Source: Ophiodon elongatus
Lineage: Eukaryota; Chordata; Actinopteri; Perciformes; Hexagrammidae
Reading direction: 5' to 3'
NCBI GenBank assembly: GCA_016806645.1
Contig: JACSYO010001682.1
Location: 3,233,001-3,297,000, forward strand
Length of the DNA: 64,000 bases
Part shown: piece by piece, positions 52,249 to 62,389 of the stretch
Layout of the letters: every line of letters begins with the position of its first letter
Position numbering within the stretch: position 1 is the stretch's first letter
The notes under the pieces: model-generated
Databases searched by the model: none
Seen by the model: the letters and a program-made list of their open reading frames with translations, nothing else
What the model was told of the DNA's origin: nothing
Program-made: the position numbers and the translations under genes

Positions 52249-52740
52249 TCTGTCTCGGGAGCACAGCTACGATGAAGCTCAACTCCCAAGACAATGGTGA
52301 AATATGTGCATGAAAGCCTCCAACCGGTTTCAACAGAGGAGAGGAGTTTCGTGCACAGCGTCTCGTCCCCGATACGTTCGAGCAGGCGAGTTCCCAGCCA
52401 ATAAACCACAGTTGTAATGATCGACAGCATTAACGTGCCGACATACCAGCACAACCAGCTCCTGTGTGGGGCTGTAATGGTGTGTAACAAACCCGCTGCT
52501 TTTTCAAGGACCAACATCAAATAAGAGCCAATAATGAGACAACTGCCTCAGTGCTAATGTCTGCTAAAAAGCAGGTTGTCTGCTCTCCGACGACAAACCA
52601 GCAACAACCAACTCTGCAGAGCTGTATTGAGACCCTGCTAACGGATGGATCTTGAAAGCACTGACGCTCTTTTCAAATGGAAATAAAAGCACGCCCAGAA
52701 GCAACAGAGCAAGGTAAAGAGATGAAAAAGTAGGACTTAC

Positions 52741-53492
52741 TTTGAGTATTCTTCATTATCTCTGTCGCACCGAGAGTCCTTGTGTTTCTCCCAGTCCTTG
52801 CCATGTTTACATGTGGTCAGCAGAATAACATCTTCCCCGTTGTGGATGTGATACAGAGCATTCCTCGTCTCCGAACCAATGCCCGTTAGGTATCGCTTCC
52901 CTTTGAAAACCAGCAGGTACTTCCTGTAGGGCGGTGCGTCGTTGAGCGTCAGATAACCAATGCCCCCTCCTTTTAGCGGGTGATCCTTGGAGAAGAGGGG
53001 GATGGAGATATCAAAGTTGGGTCGGAAGTTGACCACATCCGCGCTGGCCTTGGCCAACATGGCCTGGCCCACCTCAAAGCCCAGATCCTCGGTGTAGTCC
53101 GGCCAGGTGCCCGAGTAGAGGTTGAATATGAGGTGGTTCCTTCCATCGTTCCATGTCGGCAGGCTCTGGATGCGGAGCCTGACGTTCTGGACGTACTGAG
53201 CCGAGAGCTGGTCCCTGTCCAATGTGTCCACGGCCAGAATGAACAGACAGGCCCGCGTTGGGTCCGTGGTGTGGAAGCGAGACTCCTCGATGGACGTCAG
53301 GATCTTCTGGTAGGTCTCGGAGATCTCGTCCCCTCTCTGCGGCGGGTAGATGTAGACCCTGAAGCCCGACTGGCAGCGAGCGAAGTCGAAGCAGGTCTCC
53401 ATGCGGCAGCGCTTGTTCTTGAAGATGTTGTCGCGGATCGCACGTCGCTCACGAGGCGAGGTGTGCTGGTGATGGAGCTGAGGGCTGTCCTC
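52741..53492 (-). CDS. ext1c: EXT1-family exostosin, second coding exon (residues 96-345, GT47 domain start)
   Basis: This exon continues the exostosin as EDSPQLHHQHTSPRERR..., then enters the conserved GT47 (exostosin) domain at about residue 124 (CRMETCFDF). Landmarks are LDTLDRDQL-like TLDRDQLSAQY near 185-195, NLYSGTWPDYTED at 219-231, FRPNFDISIPLFSKDHP near 251-267, KGKRYLTGIGS at 282-292 and NALYHIHNGED at 296-306, all intact without stops. The acceptor is TTGTGCACAG|GAG at 53493/53492. The exon ends GAATACTCAAA|GTAAGT at 52741/52740, splitting a Lys codon after two bases. From family knowledge, human EXT1 exon 1 ends at the same Lys codon and phase (c.962). Identity to human EXT1 is roughly three quarters by eye, lower than I would expect for ext1a or ext1b. 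The remaining GT47 part and the GT64 domain are outside the window. The upstream Met at 53540 is intronic and not a start. Confidence 0.92.
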
Positions 53493-54311
53493 CTGTGCAC
53501 AAGGACACACAAAGTTAGGACCACCCAAAACAAAGCACAATTACATCTATACTTTAGATCTGTGAAGTCTTTTAGGACATTGCTTTATGCTGTCAGTAGA
53601 GGAAAGTAATCTAACTTTGGCTTTCACTGCTTTGTTCCATGACTGAGCTACAGCGACTCCGATATTCAGTCGACACAAGGAGATAAAAGGTGACTGTCTT
53701 TGATTCCCTCAGAGCAGTTGTTCTCAAATATCCTGACTTGTGACCCTTTAAGGCACAGCAAAGGCCGCATATGTCTCCGTCTGTGTTCAAACAGGTAAAA
53801 AAAAAGCACAGTGTGAGAAAATATAGAGACACGGGATCTATTTCTCCGATCCGCCTTGCTGGATCGTACAGTGCCGTTTTCGTTTTGACGCCCGTTAAGA
53901 ACTGCGAGCAGTTCAGCCAAAGAGTGACGTTCTCTTCTCAGATTGTATCATTTGAATCGTTTTTTGAGGCCTGAAGTATTTCACAATTAAAGAAGCAAAG
54001 ACGTCTTCTTCTTTTCTGTTTGATCACACGATCAATCATCTTGCGACCCCCATGGCCCTAAAGCTTTGAAACCAAACTCATCATCCATCCTTAAACCAAT
54101 TTTAAAACCATGCATTTTTAAGAAAGTATTCACTATGAGTTACTGAAATGTGTCCACTGAGAAAACGGACTACTGCTGCATAGTGAGTAGTTTCACCTCT
54201 GATACATAAAATGATACCTTAGTGAATTTGAACTAAGGACTTTTACTTGTAATTGAGTGTTCTTATATTGTGGTATCTGAATACTTTTTCCTTTAAAGCG
54301 GTACTGTCTAC
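53493..54311 (-). other. Phase-0 intron inside the ext1 N-terminal coding region
   Basis: This is an 819-bp intron between residue 95 and residue 96, with GT (54311-54310) and AG (53494-53493) ends. The joined protein, GGEQE then EDSPQ, aligns without a gap against the human stem, which has an ENEDSS segment at this point. In human EXT1 this stretch is uninterrupted in exon 1, so the intron is extra. It holds an old repeat-like stretch (about 53640-53960) and, at about 54230-54300, a fragment of the common fish 'acttttacttg...agtat...aatactttttcc' repeat, so part of it is mobile-element derived. Confidence 0.85.
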
Positions 54312-54596
54312 CTCTTGCTCTCCCCCCTCCAGGTACGGCTCCAGCAGCTGGGTCGACTCCGGCCAGTGCCTGGGCGGTCTGGACGGGCTTCTCTGGGGCA
54401 CGGGCCCGGGCTGGTACACCTCCTGGCTCTGGTGGTAGTACTGGTATTCCTGCTGGTGGTACTGGGGGTACTGGGGAAACTGCTGATATTGGTACGGCTG
54501 CTGCTGGAACTCCCCGATTTGCAGACCCCACAGGTAGACGAGGAAGAGAAGACCGGCCCCCACAGACACAAGCAGGTACCGCTTCTTGGCCTGCAT
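54312..54596 (-). CDS. ext1c: EXT1-family exostosin, first coding exon (residues 1-95)
   Basis: This exon encodes the N-terminus of an exostosin, a Golgi/ER type II membrane glycosyltransferase that extends heparan sulfate chains as a heterodimer with EXT2. The start MQAKKRY matches the vertebrate EXT1 N-terminus, which fixes the ATG at 54596 even though its context (CACACATGC) is a weak Kozak. Residues 7-26 form a single hydrophobic signal anchor (YLLVSVGAGLLFLVYLWG). Residues 31-65 are unusually rich in Gln, Tyr and Pro, and residues 66-80 are basic and Pro-rich; this is the luminal stem, which varies in the family. The reading ends ...LEGGEQE, followed by GAG|GTAGAC, a GT donor at 54311; without splicing the frame stops 22 codons later. 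The neighbour across the 819-bp intron continues in phase 0. The EXT1 family is sure. The choice of paralogue (ext1c rather than ext1a/ext1b) rests only on divergence. Confidence 0.9.
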
Positions 54597-54601
54597 GTGT
54601 G
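54597..54601 (-). other. 5' UTR stub after a strong splice acceptor
   Basis: Immediately upstream of the ATG, the minus strand reads a long C/T tract (about 54603-54650) ending CCCCCCCACAG|CACAC ATG. This is a textbook polypyrimidine tract and AG acceptor. I infer that only five UTR bases share the exon with the start codon and that the rest of the 5' UTR is in an upstream exon. If the acceptor is not used, the 5' UTR simply runs on upstream. Confidence 0.55.
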
Positions 54602-54745
54602 CTGTGGGGGGGTGGGGGAGGGGGAGGAAGAGGAGGAGGTTGTAGGATAGAGATAGGGAGAGAAAAGGAGAAAGAGTAAGGGGAGGATAAAAGGGTTGAA
54701 GGAGGGAAGGACGAGGAACTAGGAAATGATGAGGAGAGGAGGTGA
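54602..54745. repeat. Purine-rich stretch upstream of the ext1 start codon
   Basis: The plus strand is largely G/A (gggggtgggggaggggg, then gagaaaaggagaaagag). On the gene's own strand this is a C/T tract whose first 45 bp form the polypyrimidine part of the acceptor. Confidence 0.8.
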
Positions 54746-54779
54746 AGGGAGGTAGACACAGGTCAGCCTCTATCCACAG

Positions 54780-55460
54780 CTCGGCATTTTGGGATTTGGA
54801 GTCACTGAAAGAAAAAAATGTATTTACACATCAATGAAGTTACCAATAAAGTATCGTACAAATCTTTTTAAAACAATGTAAAACTTTATTATTGACACAT
54901 TTTTTTAAGTGACAACTATACTAATAGGAAACAGTGTAAAGGCTCTGTATGAATAATAAAGTTCCTCTAACAACGTTATGTCTGTCAGATTTGATCAGCT
55001 GTAGTCAATATATGAACTTCAATTAATAAAAAGATTTAAGTTAGATAAATGCATAAAAATACCCCACCTACATTGTTTTAGAATAAACTTCAGTTTTCAC
55101 GTTCAATAGAAGTAAAAAAATAAATAAGAATAAAAAACACAAAAATGGTTCATGCATCAAATATAAAGTTCAAAATTGATGCATGTCACTCTGAGCTGTT
55201 TGCTGACCCCATAACATGTTATTATTTATATCAAATGTAAATACCTTGTGAATGATCATGTACTGAGGCATTTGTACTGATCTAGTGGGGAAACAAGCAA
55301 AGAAACTTTTCTACAAAATAACCTTTTGAAGACACGTGCCATTGACAATTTTGTCATTTTTAACATTTGTTTGCCTTTAAGCAAATATATTTATCTAATT
55401 CAATATGACCAAACTCATGTCACAAATAAAATATGTATTTGTGTGAACTGTTTTCAAACA
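54780..55460. other. AT-rich non-coding stretch upstream of the ATG exon
   Basis: No gene or repeat recognised; inferred to be intronic between a 5' UTR exon and the ATG exon. Confidence 0.4.
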
Positions 55461-55816
55461 CTTCACAGTGCCCGATGTTTCCAGGTTAACTTGTGAATGT
55501 ATTCCAACGTTTCATCAGTATCCTCATAACTATATATTATGAGGCAACTTGTGCGGAATGAAAGAGTGGGAGATTTATTAAAGAAAGATCTTAGGTAAGC
55601 GAATGCAGCACTAAACTGGGTTTCTGAATGGTTTGGAGCGTCGTTCGGGATACATGCGAAAACAACACGTGGGCTATTTGGGTCGTTTAGTAAACCATCC
55701 CCTTTGCGAACGCTGTTAGGATATTCCAGGAAGTAACGATCTCTTTCATTTTTTTTCTCGCTGGCATGAATCCATAATTGGAGAGCAATCACCAAACTCC
55801 ACTCACTGCGATTTAC

Positions 55817-56300
55817 CTGTTTACAGGGAACACCTGTGGTCCCAGGAAGGGATTGGGACATCCGCCGCTCTCTCCTCCAGCCTGAGCAGGACTCCACAGT
55901 TCGGATCCACATTCTCCAGCTACACCCCCGGAACACCCGATCACAAATCCGTCCACAATTCATAAATCTTAGAGCCTATGCAAAGTCACTGAGCTCTGCG
56001 TCCGTGGGGGAGCCCGAAGAGGTGCGCTGGTTTCATCCTCCGCCGCGTCCCAGTCCCAAACTTTCCTCGAGACAAGACCACGGAGTGATTTTCACGCGCG
56101 CGAGACCCCGGCCGGGTGAGCACACATCTATCTGTCAGCACGGCAGGTATCCACGTTGTGAGCGTAGACACGCGATCATCTGCAGGAACAACAGCAGTGA
56201 TAACGTCTACAGCATCCATCCAGAGCGTGTCCGACGAGGCGCGTGCATCCCCAATCAACGACTGCCATCCCCCTTTAGAAAAAGAAAAGAAAACAAAATC
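55817..56300 (-). other. Candidate non-coding first exon of ext1 (5' UTR)
   Basis: On the minus strand, CCCTGTAAACAG|GTAAAT gives a good donor with its GT at 55816-55815, at the edge of a CpG-rich block. Splicing it to the acceptor at 54602 would make an intron of about 1.2 kb in the 5' UTR. The upstream limit is arbitrary because no transcription start can be read from sequence. Open frames here on both strands match nothing I recognise and are probably chance products of GC-rich sequence. Confidence 0.35.
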
Positions 56301-56780
56301 CCGGAGAGAGAAGATCCAAACTTTGAAATTTAAATCCACACTCCCAGTTGTGCGCTCGGTGACAAATAAACAGAAATCATCATCCTAAATAAGTTAAACA
56401 CGGGATCCGAAGAGACGCGCTTAAATAAAATAAAATAAATCCAATTTGAAACGATCTGTCTGTTTTTGAAACGGTCTGAATGGCAGGCAGCGGTTTTTCT
56501 CAATAGGGTTAAAGTAATGGATCAAATGGATCAAAACCCCCACAAGTGCACACCGGGCTCCTTCTGTGTTATTCCATCCTGACTACTCGCCTCCAACAGA
56601 ACCCGTCCTCACATTTCCATCCTCACATCCTCAGTTGGATCTGGGCTGCGCCACCGAGCAGCAGCCAAGCAACATCAGCAGCAGCGCTGATAAGCCAGAC
56701 AGCAGCAAGCTGGCAGACTGGGGGGGGCGGGGGGGTGAGAGGAGGGGGCGGAGGGGGGTGGTTAGGAGCATCCATGGGGC
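55840..56780 (-). promoter_or_regulatory. CpG-rich probable promoter region of ext1
   Basis: This is the most CpG-dense, least AT-rich stretch near the gene, with runs such as CACGCGCGCGAGACC and CCTCCGCCGCG around 56035-56110 and further CpGs to about 56250. It lies 1.2-2.2 kb upstream of the start codon, where a CpG-island promoter is expected. A G-rich run at 56719-56762, in GGGGGGGCGGGGGGG style, could form G-quadruplexes or bind Sp/KLF factors. I see no clear TATA box. This is inferred from composition and position only. Confidence 0.5.
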
Positions 56781-58769
56781 GTCAGTTGGCTCCGATGCTG
56801 AGGCATGAGAGCTCGCCATGATTCAGCATCTCTCAGTCTATGTTGAATTTTTTTTTGCATCACTTTGATGATTGATGAGTGAAGTCCTACATTTTTTTTG
56901 TGGAAGCTGAGGTCCCAGAGGAGCATCCAGGATCTCTAGACTGACTGAGGCGTCCATGTTTGCAATGTATTAACCCCATTCAGAAATCTTCACATTCATG
57001 ATTCGTATGCGTTATCCTCAAACATGGGCTTAAATAAGTTACAGTTGAACACAGTTCAGGACTTTTAGGATGCGTCTCTTATGCAGCTTGTATTTGCCCA
57101 AATAAGAGGTGAACCGTTAACATTTGATTCTATTTTCTTCCCACCAGTTCGCAAAGTTGAGGTTTTATTTTCATGAAGCGCTGCTTGGTGCTGAATGGAT
57201 GCAAATCCACTCTCAATGTATGAACAGTTATATTTCAGCCAAGTTATGTTGCCTATAATTAAGACAACTTTTAATGGATTGTTTTGTTCTTCTTACAAGA
57301 AGACGGACCTGGGACACACGCTTGGGTTGTTGGAAAGTTGAACATGTAATGTGTCTCATTTGCTGCACTTGATAACATTGTGTCGGCTCCCCTTAAGGTT
57401 ATGATGATTTGGTTATAAATCTGGCTTGTCAGGGTTTAGTGAACTGGCTCTTTGCAAACCTAAACCACTTTTAATTAAGTCCCAGCTCATTAAATATCTT
57501 AATGATTCAAATATTTGGCCCAATGAATCAACTTTGACCACTTATCTTTCCATCTCTCCTGCCCTTCAGTCGTGGTGCTGTTATTATTATTTTTTTCAGA
57601 AGCCACCAACCGGATGAAATTAATTTGCTCGTGATTTAAATAGCTGTCATTGTCTTCTAAATTAGAGCGGGTGTTTACGGACGTCGTGGAGCCACACACA
57701 CATAGGGACATCATGTAGCAAACAGCGCCATCTTGTGGTTCATGTTGCAGTCCACACTTCAACAAGTTCCAGTACACACACACACATTGGCTGATCTAAC
57801 CAACCTGTAATCCGACTGTGTTGTCGTTTGATTGCAAAAAGACAATTGGTGTAGGAAAAAAACTGGGATTTGGGTAAAATTTCCATTTCAAAAGCGAACA
57901 TTTTCCGACATTTTTATACCAAAACCACCTGTATTCTGTACCCCACACTGCTCTTTAAAACTTTTTTAGAAGTAACACAAACCATTGATCTCTAGTTATT
58001 CTCAGCCAATGCAGAGGCTCTTTTTGCCTTTTTAAACCTGTGCCATGCTCCTATAACACTGGCAGACAGGAAGAGGTGAGAATTAGAAAACTGCACACCA
58101 ATCCTCTGAGCCTGTGATCCTTTATAGCTTAATGATGACAGATACATGTACAAGTAGTGGTGGAAAGCATGGGCGGAGCCAGACGTTGGAAACATTTGAA
58201 CTGAGGAGTTCAGGGGGCATTTATTTTCCCATTTACTGCAGGTATATGCAAAACATTTTTAAAAACCTTTAGAATGCCTAACAATCTGCATATCGTTTGG
58301 GGGAAAAAACATACATAATAGGGTTTGGAATTTTGGCGTAAACAGCGTTACAGATCTTGAAACCTGCTGTTGTACCATGATGGAGCGGAGTTCACATCTG
58401 CAATATTTGAATTCATGCCATAACAATCTGGGCTGCTCTAGTTGCAGTTCAAGGTTCCCCCAAAATTCAGAGTAAATGTGGTCTTCAATACTCTGAATTG
58501 AATATTAGGCCAAAGGAAGAACACTTTACTTTACTCAAATGTATTAGATTTATTTAGGGAATAGTAAGGTATTTGTGGTAGTAGTATATAGAACCACCCC
58601 ACATGACAATGTTAGGGTGGACATAGATGACAATATTTCCCCATTAATAGAACTTCTGCTCCATCGATGTGGCCGTCCAGTCAGAGAGACTGAGGGGGAA
58701 TGAGTCAAAGTCGAAGGTGTTTTAAAGTCTTAAAAGATTCAGGGCTTTTGAGAAAACATTCTGGGCTGG

Positions 58770-58985
58770 AGCCCCGAAGTAAAACTTTGAGGTACATGTA
58801 CTTTAGTTGAGTATTTCCATTTTCTGATCGTTATTCTTCTACTACACATCTCAGAGGCAAATGTTGCACTTTTTACTCAACTGCATTTATTAGAGGCTTG
58901 CTCCATCTTTACCAGCTGCAAGATAAAAGTAATGTACACATTAATGCTGCTACTTTTACTAAAGTAAACTATCTGAGTGCTCAAG
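58770..58985 (+). repeat. Fish 'tacttgtactttact' repeat copy
   Basis: 'ttgaggtacatgtactttagttgagtatttcc...attcttctactacacatctcagaggcaaatgttgcactttttactcaactgcatttatt' is the fullest copy of this family in the window. Confidence 0.7.
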
Positions 58986-60234
58986 TCATAGCAGAACCGT
59001 TTTGGTCTCTGCTATATGTGCCCCAGAAATAAGACATTTTGTATAAAAATGTCTTGACTCCTATAAAACTCTATGGATTAAGACTACATTTTGATAATTA
59101 CTGTACATTTTTATGAATAAAGTTACCATAGTCTCAGATTCAGTGTTACAGGTTTTGCGGTATATGAGCTCAACTGTAAAAACGTGAATCCAAGCCAGAG
59201 TTCAGTAATGTGTATGTGGTAATTCTTTGCTGTGGTATGAGCTCAGTGGAATTATTGTTTGGGCTATATGGATAATATTGACTTGACTTGATATATTTCC
59301 AGTCTCAGCCCATTGTGTTCTCATTTGTGCCTTTCATCTGGAGGCCTACTCTGGATACACGGCTGTAGATGAGACTGGGATCTGGCTTTAAAAGTGTTTA
59401 TGTCATGACTTTCAGATCGTGTCTTATTGATCTTGCTGGATTGTTATTCCTTTTTATTTACCATCCTGTAAACCTATAAAACTTTTTGCTCGTACAGTTT
59501 TATGTGTTACTGTTGTTCTGGTGCCAAAACTTGACCGCTCGCGGGAGGTGGGAGCAGTATAAATCCTGGATTTGAAATGGCCGAAGAATGGGAAACCAAT
59601 AAACGTCTCGAAAAACAACACTTTAGGGAGGATCTCTCATCTTTAATCTCTGGCTGTACAACAGCAGAATAAATCCATGGACATGACTTAGAATAGTAGG
59701 AATACACAAGCTCATTTGTCTGAACACTATTGGTCTCCCTCTCTGCACACCAGCTTTGTTTTCATTTACCTGTATTGGGATAACTCTGAAGGATCGGCTG
59801 GTTTTGATGGCTTCATGGTCGATTAGGGGAAGATAAATCTGAAAAGGTCGCGGAGCAGCACAGAGAGGGAGAGAGAGCTAAACTTTGATCTGTTTCTGGT
59901 CTCAGTCCATCGCTTCAGTTCCTCCACCTCAATCATCAATCATCAATCTGCAAGCTTATGGGATCGTTCAAGTGACTGTAAGTAAAGTCTCTCCTCTCTC
60001 CTTTACCAGCTTATGGGACGCGACTGGGATTCAGCTTTAACATGATTTTGTCTCCAGATTATTTTCTATATTTGATTTTACTGGATTGCACTCTCTTCTG
60101 CTAAAATGCACATAAGTGTTTCTTCTTTGGTAAATTGACTGTCTTGTGTAAGATTATTCATTAACTGTGCTGTCCTGCTTAAGTCCACCTTTTTCCTCAT
60201 CTATTTTTGTGGAAGCGTAACTGGGCCGGTGGTG

Positions 60235-60330
60235 GAATGTAACTAAGTATATTTACTCAAATACTGTAGTTGTGGGATATTGTTACTTTTACTTGAGTAA
60301 AGGATCTTAGTGCATCTTCCATCACTGAAT
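60235..60330 (+). repeat. Fish 'tacttgtactttact' repeat, 5' end copy
   Basis: 'gtggaatgtaactaagtatatttactcaaatactgt...gttacttttacttgagtaaaggatcttagtgcatcttccatcactg' joins the start and end words of the family, with the middle missing. Confidence 0.65.
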
Positions 60331-60424
60331 TTGTCTATTTAATGAGGACGTATATTCAGGGGCGTAGGTTTGGTTGCAGAGGGTTTTGCTTATGCTCCAA
60401 TCATACAGCTACTGAGAAATAAAA

Positions 60425-60795
60425 TGTCGTGTTTATTTTGGCTGTCCTTTTGGACAAAAAAACGGTAGTGTTTCCGATCACCAGAGTACCTCTAGAAAAC
60501 CTTTCTTTTTACCGCAACAGGGTCTGACAATCAGACGCTGTTTCCTGGGTGCTGAACTCTGCTCCTCCCACTGGAACCGGATCTGGGTCTGTCCGAAGGC
60601 CGGGCTGGAGTCTGAGCTGAAGGAGATTCGGTCTTGAGTTTGTTGGAATCCGACCCGTTGGGACAGTTGAAGCATTAAGAATAACTAGAATGATTAAATT
60701 AAAATAGCCAATCTTCTCGCTGATGGTCTCATTTAATTATGTGGTCATAAAGAGGCATTAGTATTAAATTGAGACTTTTTCATAACCGGTTCAAA
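60425..60795 (+). repeat. Interspersed repeat copy, paired with 47040-47330
   Basis: 'gtgtttccgatcaccagagta...ctggaaccggatctgg...ggaatccgacccg...atagccaatcttctcgctgatggtct...ggtcataaagaggcattagtattaaattgagac' is the longer of the two copies. Confidence 0.78.
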
Positions 60796-62334
60796 TGACC
60801 TCATTGAAGTGTTTTCTTCATCTTTGCCACAAAGGGCTCCCTACTTCAGCGTCTTATCTTTGACTGATGTTCAATTATAGCGTCTTTGTAGGACATTATT
60901 AACAGTAACAAAGCCAACAATGTGTTAGTCCGTCTCTCAATACTTTCAGACAAGGTATAGAACCGTAGCTCCAACTAAGGAATAATTAAATCTGTAAAAC
61001 AGGTCCCAAATACATACTTCAATCATATCCTCAGACAGCTGAGCACTGTTTCTTTCAGCAAATGTTACTATAACTGGAATAAACGGTGCATTTTAGCCTC
61101 GGATGTGGTTCACTGGTGAGTGTTTCCTCCAGCAGGACAATGTATGCGGCATCGACTCAAACTGAACTACAGTGAGTGTGTGTTCATGGTAATGATGGTG
61201 TGTTTCACTCATCAGTTTTTGGACAACAGTGGAGCTCCATGGCACACAGGAATAAGCGACTTCAGGCTCTGGCAAGACCATACTTGCTGGTAGCATCACT
61301 TCATTGGTTTTGGTCTTTTCGATGGATTTGTTAATGATAAGAAAATTATTAAAATGTCGCTGCACTAATCCTTTAATTTGAAGTTTATCAATCAACAGAA
61401 AATGTATCGAAAATGTGATATTCAATTAATCATTTAAAGTAAATAAATAAATGATTATATTAAAAATGTATTGTTTTTTATTTCCCATTCAAAAGCACAG
61501 CAGCTATAATAAAAAGCAAACATGAATATGAATATTTCAAGGAAATCAACAACAGTTTAAGCTCATCTGGAGGCTTCTTTCTTCAAAGTTCATTTGTATT
61601 TACTGTAATTGACTTTAAGGACATATTTCTTTTAAAAAAAAAATCATATGGACACAACTGGAATTTAATACTAGCCAAATCGTTAAATACAGGACCTACA
61701 GGGGACATATTGTGAAAAACTCACTTGCAGTGCTTGTGCACATACATTTGGGTATCTGGAGTGCCAACCAACCCCCAAACTGTGAAATAAGACAACCAGT
61801 CAGTTTTCTTTGGGCTGCCTAGATCAGAAAACATGTGATTCAACAAGCCGTTCAGATTTGGCTCCCGTTCCAGAAGCAGGCTCATTACAATATAAGAGAG
61901 TAACCGTTTTTTGAACATTAAAGCAGTTCAAGCAAAAAAAATAAAAATTACCCGTAAGAACCTGAAAATTAGCACGAAATGTCCCCTTTAAGGTGAATTT
62001 GAACTGTCTCTTCAGAGGAGAACTGCGATGACTACACGAAAACTTTTAGTTTTTGAAAATGATCAGCGACCCGAGAGGCGATTTCTGTGTGGAAGAAAAA
62101 AATGATTTGACTCTGTCTAAATCTTTGTTCAGTATGCCATGTGGGGGAGTCATCTAAATGCTAACAATGTTGACTGAGTCACATCATCGGCCGGGAGCAC
62201 ATGTAGACCTCCCTTAACAACACAACACACACAATCCAACACACACACAAACACACAAAATCAATGGCTCTGTTCTGGCTTGTTTGTTTCATCTAATGAC
62301 TCGAACTAACTCATAATGTAACGCGCATACACAC

Positions 62335-62352
62335 ATACACACACGGACGCAC

Positions 62353-62388
<36 letters not shown>
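62335..62388. repeat. (CA)n microsatellite
   Basis: About 22 CA units with 'ggacgc' and 'acgc' interruptions at the left. Confidence 0.93.

Positions 62389-62389
<1 letters not shown>

Larger units (their letters stand above)
37588..52740. other. Non-coding stretch with polypurine tract and microsatellites
   Basis: No gene recognised. It holds the polypurine tract and CA arrays at 38705-39904, (GT)n at 41066 and 41960, (TA)n at 45257, (CT)n at 46285, and repeats at 42930 and 47040. Less repetitive blocks at about 44890-45220 and 48420-48690 look like unique sequence. Confidence 0.5.

Noticed and set aside
53297..53533. Use of the Met at 53540 or a start within the second exon as an alternative N-terminus
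   Set aside because: The stretch before GAGGAC at 53492 is a typical acceptor (TTGTGCACAG), and the upstream exon supplies the conserved EXT1 start and membrane anchor.
52980..53609. 209-codon plus-strand frame opposite the ext1 exon
   Set aside because: Antisense shadow of the exostosin exon, caused by its GC-rich codon use.
54193..54759. 188-codon minus-strand frame overlapping the first ext1 exon in another frame
   Set aside because: The exostosin frame has the conserved MQAKKRY start and anchor. The other frame is Pro/Ser-rich translation of the pyrimidine tract and exon shadow.
55836..56333. 165-codon plus-strand frame and overlapping 166-codon minus-strand frame at 55463-55963
   Set aside because: They lie in the CpG-rich presumed promoter, show no similarity I know, and overlap each other on opposite strands. 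GC-rich DNA yields chance frames of this length.
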